NCBI GenBank assembly: GCA_028023455.1
Contig: JAQFVV010012495.1
Span: 2,445,711-2,509,710, forward strand
Origin: Epiperipatus broadwayi
Taxonomy: Eukaryota > Onychophora > Udeonychophora > Euonychophora > Peripatidae
Length of the DNA stretch: 64,000 nucleotides
Direction of reading: 5' to 3'
Shown: positions 35,928 to 45,810 of the stretch, piece by piece
How positions within the stretch are numbered: position 1 is the first letter of the stretch
Layout: the number at the start of each line of letters is the position of its first letter
Position numbers and translations under genes: made by a program
The notes under the pieces: model-generated
What the model saw: the letters and a program-made list of their open reading frames with translations, nothing else
Database searches by the model: none
Told to the model about the DNA's origin: nothing

Positions 35928-38139
35928 TATTACATATATTGATACAGGTATATAATAAGCCTGTATTTCAGTTATTAAACTTTTAAGTATACCTTCCAAA
36001 AAATAAATGTATATTTGAGATAAAAATGACTTAGAAACCATTAGAATTATGAACAAGAAGATACCTGTGTTTTCTTGATTTAACTCATAAGTAACTCACT
36101 ATGTTGACTCATGCACATTAGTATGAAATGCTATCTCTCGCCCAATACAGAATGAATAAATTTGTACAATTCACTTAACAATTTATAATTCAGGCACACA
36201 ATAAAATAAAGCTCTGATTTCAACAAGGTGAGCAGAAGTTGGTTTATATGCAAATAAGCTCTAAACATAAGTTTACACTTATACTTTTTAAATTTATGTT
36301 CATGGGCTTAGTGCATATAAATTTGTAAATATATATGACCAGAGATTTGTTCCCCTCTTTATATAACAATATTAATATACAGAGTAGACATTAGAAATTT
36401 AACATGCTCAATGCTTTTAAGGCTTTGGAGAGTAAAATAATCAAATGTATATGCATGAGCAAAAAAGTAGGCATATTACAAATATATATGTTAATATATT
36501 GTAACAATCTGTCATGTGGACATGTGTGAATGTAATAAAAATAATTTAAAAAAAATTGTATTCTAAAAGATCATGAATTTATACTTAAAATTATAAACTT
36601 TATATTCAATTTTAACTTGAAAAAAAAGTAAACTGTTAATAAGTAATTTGAAAATATATTCTTGATAAACTTTATTAGTTTAAGAAACTCAAAAGAATAT
36701 GTAAGCAGATTTTTATAGATATAAAAACAAAGTTATGAAAGAAGATATATAAATGATCCAATTAATGAGTTTGAACCACATGACAACAATTATAAAAATA
36801 TTTATATAAAAGAAATGTATTTTCAAAAACACAAATTTATAAAAAGGACAGAATATATTTAATCAGTGTAGTCACAGTTAAAACTTCATAGTGAGAGAAG
36901 CTAGAGATAGAACGTTTCAAGACCTGGACTGAGTTGGATATACATTTCTGAAAAATTGTGAATTTACTAGGTTCAAGATTCACTAAGATTAGTTGCTTAT
37001 TGCTGGAAATGATATCCAGAAATTATCTGAAACTCATTCTAGAAATTTGTTAAAATAGTGATTGAAAATTAATAAAAGTTTATAATGTTCAACAACTTTT
37101 GTTAATAAAACATTTGAATTTAGACACATAATTTTGCCTTAGTAACATTTATAATTTTCTGCCCTTTTAAATCTCCCACCTCAAATATTTAAATAACCCT
37201 TATTTAATTTTTTTAGGTCGTCTAACAATTTTAATGTTTTTCTCATTGCCAATCTTTATATGTCAAATACATTCATAAAATTGGCATATATGCACATAAT
37301 ATTATCTTAATTTATTTTAAAAGAATGTTATTTTCTTAAATGTTATTTTCAAAAAACTTTTGACTCTCAGTCTGGACAGGTAAAGCATTTCAAGAATGTA
37401 ATTTTTGCAAGAATCATTTTTAAAAAAGCTGTTAAACAATTTTGCTTCTCATTCTTAAAAAAAGAAAACTCCATAATGATTAATTGATCATATTTAAACT
37501 TTCAAATTGTTTACTCAATATAATGAGTTTTAATAACAGTATTTAAAGGCAATAGTTACATTTTGTAAAATGTTTTAATTACTTCCATATTAAATATGTT
37601 TATGTTATTAAATTATTTTATCTTAACACATTTTCTGATTTTATTGTAAATTTATCTTTATGTCTGGGTCTTTAAATTTTACTCAGCCTTATTCTGGATA
37701 GATATGTCAGGAAATAAGCCATATTAAAGGGTGATAGGTTGACTGTTTCCTTAACTTAGTCAAGCAGTCAACAAGATAGTCAATGCTTCCTTCTTTCTGT
37801 TATTTAGATTGTTGAAATTAATACTATCATTGGTTCTTTGGATTATCACTCATCATCATCACTATTAATACTACCACTTTCACTTAAATACAATTGTATA
37901 AACAAATAGATTCAAATATATATAAAAATAGTGCACAATTTGTAGCTATTGATTGATTTACTTAATCATTGTCTCATCATCATCAATGAATGATCATATT
38001 CATATTTTTATTCAATTGTAATATATATATATTAAACCATAAATTTTTAATAGATAAGTTTTAATATGTAAATTACATAATAACAGTCAAAGCTTAAATA
38101 AACCATAAAATCTACAAACAATTATGAAGACAATCTCTT
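35928..38139. other. Intron sequence, no gene recognised
   Basis: 2.2 kb of AT-rich sequence with no coding or repeat match. Confidence 0.5.
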
Positions 38140-38208
38140 TTACTTGTAGAAGTTGCCTTGACAACAGATTGTAGATAGCTGCAGCTGTTATCATATATAT
38201 ATAATATT

Positions 38209-38245
<37 letters not shown>

Positions 38246-38250
38246 CAAAT
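38140..38250. repeat. Family D fragment followed by (TA)n
   Basis: GTTGCCTTGACAACAGATTG and TAGCTGCAGCTGTTATC (38149-38193), then TA dinucleotides. It matches the right arm of the foldback at 59258-59309. Confidence 0.65.
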
Positions 38251-38335
38251 ATAAATATATTGTTTATACTAAACTTAACTCAGACTTTCAAGTTTCCTAC
38301 AGCTATGCAGTCCATCTTATACAACCAAAACATAT

Positions 38336-38406
38336 GACCACATACATGTGAAAAAACGATCTCCAATAAACATATTTCTTGCTGAACCAGCACTCATCAG
38401 TTGGTC
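38336..38406 (-). ncRNA. Hammerhead-ribozyme-like motif, family A
   Basis: Minus strand: GACCAA, CTGATGA (38394-38400), stem II TGCTG/CAGCA, GAAA (38375-38378), stem III ATATGT/ACATGT, triplet GTA, then TGTGGTC pairing with GACCA-A through one bulged G. Apart from a G-A pair at the stem II base it is the best-preserved family A stem I and III. Confidence 0.6.
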
Positions 38407-38585
38407 CAGATCACCATTTTTCATACATATAAACAATCAGTGCTCAGTTTATATTATGATATAAAAAAAATTATGTTAATGGACAAGCTTCAATTTTCAC
38501 CACCCTCAAACTCTTCAGCCACCCATAACATTAAAATTAACAAGAGCTTTGAGTGTTTCATTATATGTGTGAGGGGATGGTACTC

Positions 38586-38660
38586 AGGACCAACTGATGA
38601 GTGTTCAGCATGAACTATATATATTGGAAATCATTTATCTTTTTCACATGTTTGTAGTCA
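38586..38660 (+). ncRNA. Hammerhead-like motif, family A, right arm, damaged
   Basis: GACCAACTGATGAGTG is intact, but about five bases of stem II are deleted (GTGTTCAGCAT), and GAAA has become GAAC. Expected inactive. Confidence 0.4.
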
Positions 38661-38728
38661 TGTGTTTCAGTTGTAAAAGATGGAGTGCATAGCTGTAGTA
38701 AGCTTGAAAGTCTGAGTTCAGTATATAT

Positions 38729-38914
38729 ATTATAAATGAAATAATAAATTTAACGGTTTACAAACTATTATAAACAATCCTTAAAATCCGCAGAAGTACT
38801 CTCGGTGAATTTCTTCAACCTGCCTCGAAGAAATTCACAGAAAGTACCTCTGCGGATTTTAAGGATTGTTTATAATAGTTTGTAAACCGTTAAATTTATT
38901 ATTTCATTTATAAT
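38729..38914. repeat. 186-bp near-perfect hairpin
   Basis: Arms of about 86 bases (ATTATAAATGAAATAATAAA at the left, its complement at the right) are joined by a CAACCTGCCTCG loop around 38817-38826. It lies directly against the family A dimer. No family member with a single arm is seen in the window. Confidence 0.9.
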
Positions 38915-38953
38915 TACAATTTTGTTTTTAATTAACGGACATTTTATTTATTT

Positions 38954-38954
38954 T

Positions 38955-38991
<37 letters not shown>
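38954..38991. repeat. (AC)n(AT)n microsatellite
   Basis: Eight to nine AC units followed by about eleven AT units. Confidence 0.95.
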
Positions 38992-38992
<1 letters not shown>

Positions 38993-39019
38993 TGAAGCTA
39001 ATATATAATAATATTTTTT

Positions 39020-39170
39020 TCAACATTTTTTTTTTTTCTAATTTATTTTTTTTTTTTTTTTTTAGCCTCGCCCGGGCCGCCCCCCCACCCCCACCCCCCC
39101 CCAACCCTCTTTTGGGTGGGGGGGGGGTGGATCCCCCCAAAAAAAAAAAAAATAAAATAAAAAAAAAAGT
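39020..39170. repeat. T-run / C-run / G-run / A-run low-complexity block
   Basis: Poly-T, then CGCCCGGGCCG, C-runs, CAACCC, TCTTTTGGG, G-runs, GATCCCCCC and poly-A. The arms are roughly self-complementary. It is compositionally unlike everything nearby. The Gly/Pro-rich ORFs on both strands are artefacts. Confidence 0.85.
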
Positions 39171-40194
39171 TTGGCAAAATATTAGGATAGGGTTTTGTTA
39201 TAGTCTACTGCTGCAAGACTTCCATCTACCTAACAAAATATTTAATTGATATTTAACTGAACACACTGTCTTTTTGAAATTAGAAATGACCTAAGTCTTT
39301 GACAAATGACACTAAATCATTAAAAATGTTAATAAAATGAGGTAAAATAACTAAATTCTATGGGATCCACTTTGTAAAATTTGGTATTTGCCACAATTAT
39401 AGTTAAAGTCATTTTTTTCTTGTTATGGTTGAAGAGTTTTGTTTTTTGCCAATTTTTTTTTAATTTATAAAATATTTAGTCTATGACTTATTTTGAAAGG
39501 TAAATAATCAAAAATAAAACCTATTCACATCAACTTGATTGTAAACTAAATCTAGCCCATTTTAAATGCATATGTTTTTTTTTTACCTATTGACTTATCC
39601 TTTGATGCAGTTATATCTAAAGTGGATAAATCATAATTAAGGTCCACATCCACTTTCATAAGATATTGTTTTCTTTATTTGAATCATTCTTCATCCTGCC
39701 TTGAAACACCAATTGCATTGTCTGTGTTTTTATTTGTAGCATATGTTATGCAACTTAAATTTATTATCTTTTACATATGTTAATACTTATATATAATTTT
39801 CTACTATTGGCATAATTCTTATTTTGAAGAACTTATAACAATAATAATATAGGGTGATAACTTTTTGTATCATTGTTAAGCTTATTACTTTTAAAATTAT
39901 TATAGTTTTGCTTTTTGACTAATAACTGAAATGCAGTACTTTCTGTATGAGTAATGTTGGGCAACAGTTTTCTTAACAATGTTTAGCTTTAGATCCTAAA
40001 TTTATTAAAAATTCTAGAAATGCATTATTTTCTAGTGGAAACTTTTTGGTTTAAACTTATCAAATAATGACTTTATTTTATTTAATATGCAGAACTATTA
40101 TAGTGATATATATAATTCGAAAGTACTTCTATTTAATTAGCTACCATTATTATAATTTAAAATTTACATATTTTTTAACAGCTAATTTGTTATT

Positions 40195-40305
40195 TTATAC
40201 ACACACACACACACATATATAAAGAAGGTTGCCTTGACAACACTTTGAGATTGTTGATTATTATTAATATTTCTATTGTTTAAGTTGACTGCTTTCAGGT
40301 ATATA
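40195..40305. repeat. (AC)n followed by family D fragment
   Basis: AC dinucleotides at 40197-40217, then GTTGCCTTGACAACACTTTG and TTAAGTTGACTGCTTTCAGG, resembling the right arm at 59.25 kb. Confidence 0.6.
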
Positions 40306-41269
40306 TATAGTGATAATTATTAATTTTAGGCTTAGAATTTTGTTATAAATTTTTTTGGCAATAAAAACTAAACTTTTTAGGAGTGTTTCTGCATAATCCA
40401 AGCTTGCATAGCAGAGGTCAGATTTATTAACTAAATCTTTTGAAGTTCTTTTTTTATTATGTTATTTTCCAACTTATAATGAATCACTTTCAGTATTCTT
40501 GACAGATTGAAGCATATTTAATTTAATATATTAACTTAAAAAATGATTATTTCTCTAAAACAAAAATAAATTAATGATATGAATTTAAAGATATTTCATT
40601 GTGGAGGTGTGATAAATATCATAATAATTAACAGGTTTGAATCTAAAGAATCATTTATCAATAGTTAATGTGTCATCAATATTACATTGCCATTGTTGTA
40701 TTCTAAGTCTAACAAACAGTTATTCTAGCAAATCATTTTCAAGATTCATTATCAAAACAATGATGTTATGGTTCCTACTATGTATTTTGACCCATTCAAG
40801 CCTCTGCAATTAGGTACAGCACTGTATGGGACTAATTTTTTCAAACAGTTTAATGTCTAATTTTAATTGTCTGCAATTTTAACCAATTATAAAAAAGCAA
40901 TAACCATTATTTGGTTCATAAAACATTTATCAAGTAATAACAAAATGACAGAGAATATAGTAAAATAATGATGATGATAAAAACTATAACACTACTACTC
41001 TGATTATATTTTAAATGAGATTTAACATATCTTGAATGTAAATAATGCTATAGAGCAATATAAAAGTATCATGAGATGTTTTACAATGTAGTAAATTTCT
41101 CTCATGAATTTATTTATTTTCTTATTCCTGAATATATCTTAAACTTTTCTCCTTCTAAAAAAATGGTTTATATTATCGCAATGAATAACTGAAATATGAT
41201 ATAATGATAAATTGCTTTTGCTATCTGCCATACTAATTATCATCTTTTTGAATGTAATGGTGCAATTAA

Positions 41270-41366
41270 TTTGGTATTGACTACTGATAAGCACAACTGT
41301 CTTACAAGCAGTTGTCCCGGGTTAGCGGGTTTGCTTCCAGGCCAATGCTATGACGCATGAAAAAGA
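41270..41366 (+). mobile_element. tRNA-derived SINE, family S1 (short form, diverged)
   Basis: CTTACAAGCAGTTGTCCCGG, GTTAGCGGGTTTGCTTCCAG and ATGCTATGACGCATGAAAAA match the family body and tail; the A-box side is worn. Confidence 0.75.
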
Positions 41367-41934
41367 AAGTGGCAATTACAGAGTCATAAATTTCAACATA
41401 ATAAACGAAAAAGATTACACTGCTTCTGTCCCTCTCTGTAATACACTTTGAAGTAATGTTTTCCACTCATATAGGTGTCTTCAAGTGTCAACATATATTG
41501 CTTTTTAATTCCAAGGTAAAACATGAAGGAAAGCATAATTTTCTTAAATCTTAGAAGTGTATATAAATCTAAGATAGTGATAAGAATTAGTATTTTAAAT
41601 ATTTGTTTGCAAGGGTTATCATGTGATCATGGGATTTTATTCTTTATTTATTTTAAAACAAGTGTAATATATATTAATGATGTTTGTCCTTCAGTTGTTA
41701 AAAAACACTTTCAAAAGTGGGATGAGAAACAGAAATGTTAAAAAGAAATACCTTTAAATAATGATATAACTTGAACAAACTTTTTTTTAAAATTACTATT
41801 TTGAATTTTTTAACAAAAAATAAACAAATAAAAACCTGCTTTTATTATTATTCTTGCCTTCAGCTCTGTTTTTTAATTTCTGCTCTTTTTTAATACATAT
41901 TTCAATAATAAAGCATCATATATCTTTCCAATTT

Positions 41935-42034
41935 TTTTTTCTCATGTGTCATAATATCAATAGGGAAGCGAACCCACTAACCCGGACAACTGTTTGTAAA
42001 GCAACTGCTGACCTCTCGACCACTAATGCTTGAC
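41935..42034 (-). mobile_element. tRNA-derived SINE, family S1 (short form)
   Basis: Minus strand: TTAGTGGTCGAGAGGTCAGC, TTTACAAACAGTTGTCC, GGGTTAGTGGGTTCGCTTCC and a tail with A9. Flanked by ATATCTTTCCAATTT at 41920-41934 and 42035-42049, a perfect 15-bp target-site duplication. Confidence 0.9.
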
Positions 42035-42778
42035 ATATCTTTCCAATTTGCACTTAAAACCTACAACAATAACAGAAATCTTTTTTGCACCACTACTTTA
42101 TGTAAAAAATATTAATCTTTAGATCATAATTAGTCATTCTTATATAAATGATTCGAAAATAAAGTAATTTATATGTATGTAGGGAAATCTTGAATGGGTG
42201 AAGTAATCCATTTAAATCAACTTAATTAGAAAGCACTTAACCTAGAACATATATATATATATGTGCGTGTGTGTGCATGTATGTATTAATCTCAATGACA
42301 ACTTAATATACATATTGTTAGCTAATGTTTCTTTTATATATTCCTTTAATATTTATTATAAGATATAATTGGTTATATTTATATATACACATTAATTTTA
42401 TCAAATATTTCATGGAACACTCACATCTGAATACATTACTAGGACAAATTTGCAAGCAGATTCTAAAAAACCATTTAAAAATAAACTTGCAAATATGTTA
42501 ACCCTTAGGCATATAATCCCAAACTATTCTATCTGATAAAAGAAGATTTCCTCTTTCATCTGACTTTTGATCATATATATTTAAATAAATCAAGCATTGA
42601 TACCTGAAAAATTTCAGTCTTTTCGGGCAGTCTGAAACTTTTGGTTTATCGATGCCTGACTTATTTACAGTGTATATGGTCAAAGTTTAAATGAAAAAAG
42701 ATATATTCTTTTATCAGACAGAATAGATTGCCATTGATGTGTGAAAGAGTACATGTTCTTGCAAATTTATTTTAAAAG

Positions 42779-43065
42779 GTGGTTGCTAGAGGGTTGCATT
42801 AGATCCTAAGATCTAGATGCAGTGCTCTCAGATCCAAAGCTCCTCACTGACGAAGGCCACAAGCTAGAAACTAGTCTGGGGATATTGGATGAGTAGGCAT
42901 TAGATAGGGATTTTATGCACAAGCCTTCTGGCATCCATTGATTACTCTGTTTAGCACAGGTGACACTACTATATGGAGTTTTGCTTTGCTTTGTTTATAA
43001 ACAATTATGTGCTAGTATTGGAGATGTGATCATGTGATGCTTGCTGGTTTAATAACATATTCAGA
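42779..43065 (+). mobile_element. Ribozyme-bearing repeat family B, most complete single copy
   Basis: Order: GTGGTTGCTAGAGGGTTGCA, GATCTAGATGCAGTGC, hammerhead core, GATATTGGATGAGTAGGC, GGGATTTTATGCACAAGCC, CATCCATTGATTACTCTG, GGTGACACTACTATATGGAG, then the tail GATCATGTGATGCTTGC...TTTAAT. This unit of about 285 bp is non-coding and lies in the large intron. Confidence 0.85.
42831..42890 (+). ncRNA. Hammerhead-ribozyme-like motif, family B (best example)
   Basis: CTGACGA at 42847-42853, stem II GGC/GCT with loop CACAA, GAAA at 42867-42870, ACTAGT stem III (42870-42875), GTC with the cleavage site after 42876. Stem I: 42877-42882 (TGGGGA) pairs with 42841-42846 (TCCTCA); after an internal loop (TA opposite AGC), 42885-42890 (TTGGAT) pairs with 42832-42837 (ATCCAA). 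That is 12 bp in two blocks. The palindromic stem III favours a dimeric form. The one discordant point is A54-A66 (42854/42866) at the base of stem II. Confidence 0.65.
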
Positions 43066-43910
43066 TTTGATTGTTTCGTGAAATATTTGTATTCATAAAC
43101 ATTACATATTTGATCACAGTAAAAAACATTTACACGTGATTAAAATTATTAGTATACATTAATTTAAATTAACTTTATAATGATAATTTTTTAAAAGCTT
43201 TTATTTGTCACAACTATTTTTCAATAAATACATAAATGGTTGTATTTATAATGACTTTTCAACTTAAAAATGATTGCATTTCATCTAGCTATAGAGATAG
43301 ACTTTTAAATTTAATAAAATTCAAATATATTTAAACAGTCTTTATATGTGTTAGTAACTTTCAACTTTTAATATTTCACCTTGTCTGGTTATGCACCAAG
43401 ATCTTTATTTATATTCAATGATCCATTCTTAATTTTCAAATAAGTGATTGCAGGTATTAGAAAACAAAACATGATAATAGCTTCTAGAATGCTTTCAGCC
43501 AATCAAATCTCTTCGTTAAGGTCAAGCCTTACATAACCCTTCAAATTTCATTCACAATAGATATGAATTTATTGATGGATTTTAGACAAATCTGTAAACA
43601 TTATATTTCAGCCAAGGACAACAATTTCTTTTTACTTTTTAAATAGGTTACAAATTATTATATCTCACTGAACCATACTTATAAACTTTAAATTTAGTAA
43701 AGTTCAAATATATCCAACACTTTGTTATATAAGTACATGATAATCTTTTTCTTTTAACATTTCACTTTTTTTTAATTTATAAATAAAAATTCTATTTAAA
43801 ACTAGAGTAATAATTTCGAATTTTGTAAAAATTGTTTATTTTTATTCAACTATTTATTAAAAGGTGAATAAATGTTTGCTTAAAAAAATAGCACTTGCAA
43901 AATAAATTTG

Positions 43911-44147
43911 TTAATATATATATATGTGCTCTGCGCACAGATAATGAAGCTATTGAACATAAGTAATATTATCCAAAAGTTATCGCCAAGGCTTTCAGGA
44001 CAGGTTATAGTCCCATATTCATGGCTACTGAAGTTTAGTTAAGAACTACAAACTGTCCTGACAGTACTTGGCGATAACTTTTGGATAATATTACTTATGT
44101 TTAATAGCTTCATTATCTGTGCGCAGAGCACATATATATATATATTA
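43911..44147. mobile_element. Penelope-derived 237-bp palindrome
   Basis: Arms of about 100 bases run from AATATATATATATATGTGC to its complement, both including CTCTGCGCACAGATAATGAA and a TTATCGCCAAG-type block. The right arm, with TCATTATCTGTGCGCAGAGC, then TTAATTTCAAACGC and TAATGAAGTAAAGCC just after it, matches the sequence downstream of the GIY-YIG relic at 56.95-57.1 kb on the minus strand. The hairpin is thus made of Penelope 3' terminal sequence. The loop holds TCCCATATTCATGGC. Confidence 0.85.
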
Positions 44148-44688
44148 ATTAATTTCAAACGCTAATGAAGTAAAGCCATAACTATTTCAAAATAAATTTG
44201 TCTACAGCATATCAATAAATATGAAGTATAAGCTGATAGCATTTGAAGAGTTAAGTGGGGTTTAGGTTAAGTAAAAAAACTTAATTGGACAAAATGTATT
44301 TTAGGAGACCTGTCTCTTCTCCCAATTTTTACAGTTACATGTTTTAATATAAAAGTAATTTATTTATTATTTATACATATATATGCTATACTTATGTTTA
44401 TATAGAAAGAAAAAAAGTAAAAAAAAGTTAGTAATTTTATAAAATTGTTGAAAATTTTTTAAATTACATATGATTATCAATAAATTTGACCTACATAAAG
44501 CCCAATTAAACCTAACCAATACTATCATGAAAATTACAAATAAAATTGAGTATGTTTGTTGATTGAATGTTTTTACTGTTTATGAATAAATTTGGTAAAC
44601 ATTTCTAAGTCATTTTTTACAGCTTTAATAGTTAATCATGTTTATTAAAATTATATATATAAAAACTTAAATTATGTTAATATATTAC

Positions 44689-44812
44689 CTGTTTCTTTTT
44701 ATACATAGGAGAGGACAACCCACAAGGAGAACAAGACTAACAGTGGCTGCCACAGCCACAAACAAAGTATTTACATTATCCCAGGCGTCGGAGGTAGTCA
44801 GGGGTTCTTCAT
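44689..44812 (-). CDS. Transmembrane exon of single-pass membrane protein
   Basis: A 124-base exon with acceptor TTTATTAG (AG at 44814-44813) and donor CAG|GTAATA at 44688. It enters two bases into a codon (xAT) and leaves two bases of an Arg codon completed at 34496. It encodes EEPLTTSDAWDNV, a hydrophobic helix NTLFVAVAATVSLVLLVG, then CPLLCIKRNR, where the basic residues mark the cytoplasmic side (type I orientation). Phase 1 at the upstream boundary is what extracellular domain exons commonly have. The ectodomain exons should lie at higher coordinates on the minus strand, in or beyond the window; I could not identify them in 44.8-64 kb. The two membrane-proximal Cys (CPLLC) could be palmitoylated. 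Confidence 0.88.
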
Positions 44813-44984
44813 CTAATAAATTAAATTAATATTTTTTTACTATATCAATTATATATGTGCTTATAAACAATTATGTGCATGTTTATATACATATGTATAT
44901 TACATCTTTATCAATGATACTAAATTAATGCATAATTTTATACATATATACACACAAACAGATAAAAATACAAAGTATGTAATT

Positions 44985-45262
44985 TTAATTTTTGTTAAAA
45001 CAGGAAAAACTCATTATATATATTGCCACACATAGCAAGTTAGAGTAATCAATGGAAAAAAGCCAGAAACTAGTCTGGGGATATTGGATAAGTAGGCACT
45101 AGAAGGGGATTTTATGCACAAGCCTTCTGGCATCCATTGATTACTCTAGTTTGCTGTGTGTGGCAATATATATATAGTGAGTTTTGCCTGTTTTAAAAAC
45201 AGTTATACACAAGCATAAGAGGAGATAGTCATGTGATGTTTATTGGCTTAATTTTAATTTTT
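44985..45262. mobile_element. Family B repeat, foldback copy
   Basis: Inverted flanks TTAAAACAGGAAAAACTCA..ATATATATTGCCACACA and TGTGTGGCAATATATATATA..TTTTGCCTGTTTTAA surround AAGCCAGAAACTAGTCTGG and the usual downstream blocks. The CTGATGA half of the core is missing (the sequence jumps from CAATGGAAAA to AGCCAG), so no ribozyme is expected. A 3' tail GTCATGTGATGTTTATTGGC follows. Confidence 0.8.
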
Positions 45263-45704
45263 GTAGGTAAGTTCCTGTCTTTCAAAAGCACTTCTCTTTA
45301 CCCTATATGAGAGCCATCAACTGCAAGGCTAAATAAGCTGAGAGAAAAACCTGATGTTTTGTTAGTTTATGTCTGCTAAATTCAGTGTTGAGAAGTAACA
45401 AAAACATAAAAGTGGCATAGAATTCATTTGGTAGAAGTATTGTATTGAAAAAAAAAATTGTTTTTCTATTTGGTAAAAATACAGCTTTTAAATAACATAT
45501 TTTTTATATTTTTATTATTGCAATATGTGAAATTTACATTCAAACATTAATTGAGATGAAAAGTACACACACAAAAAAAAAATGTACAAGTAAACATATG
45601 TTGTCTAGAATAGTACAGTTCCCTAATACAGTGGTATATAAAGAGTATCATAATATAGTGATAACACATTTGTCATACCTATATATAATCAAATGGTCTT
45701 TTTG
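45263..45704. other. No gene recognised
   Basis: AT-rich, no supported exon or repeat. Confidence 0.4.
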
Positions 45705-45810
45705 TGCAGGGCTCATAAAAAGTTTGAGCACAAGAAATGACAAAACTGGAATCAATTCAAGGACCTTGTATGCTCCAGAATCTGATGTCATACCACAACA
45801 CAAGAACATG
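45705..45810 (-). mobile_element. tRNA-derived SINE, family S2
   Basis: Minus strand: TGGTATGACATCAGATTCTG, CCTTGAATTGATTCCAG (B-box-like), TTTGTCATTTCTTG. The plus ORF across it is a shadow. Confidence 0.5.

Larger units (their letters stand above)
38270..38722. mobile_element. Ribozyme-bearing repeat family A, short inverted dimer
   Basis: Minus-oriented ribozyme end at the left (38336-38406) and plus-oriented end at the right (38586-38700), with the inner parts of both arms deleted (about 38500-38560 is the junction). Outer landmarks ACTTTCAAG, CTACAGCTATGCA and TCTGAGTTCAG are in inverted positions. Confidence 0.8.
34497..44688 (-). other. 10.2-kb intron of the membrane-protein gene
   Basis: Donor GTAATA at 44688 and acceptor AG at 34498-34497. 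It hosts family A, B, D and S1 repeats and a Penelope palindrome (listed separately). The parts between (34500-35490, 35930-38140, 39170-40195, 40310-41270, 42050-42775, 43070-43900, 44150-44688) show nothing I can name. Confidence 0.8.

Noticed and set aside
38928-39249. Gly- and Pro-rich open frames on both strands
   Set aside because: Derived from G, C, A and T homopolymer runs.
43911-44147. Hammerhead motif within the Penelope palindrome
   Set aside because: GAAA and UGA fragments occur, but no CUGANGA with a pairing stem II was found.
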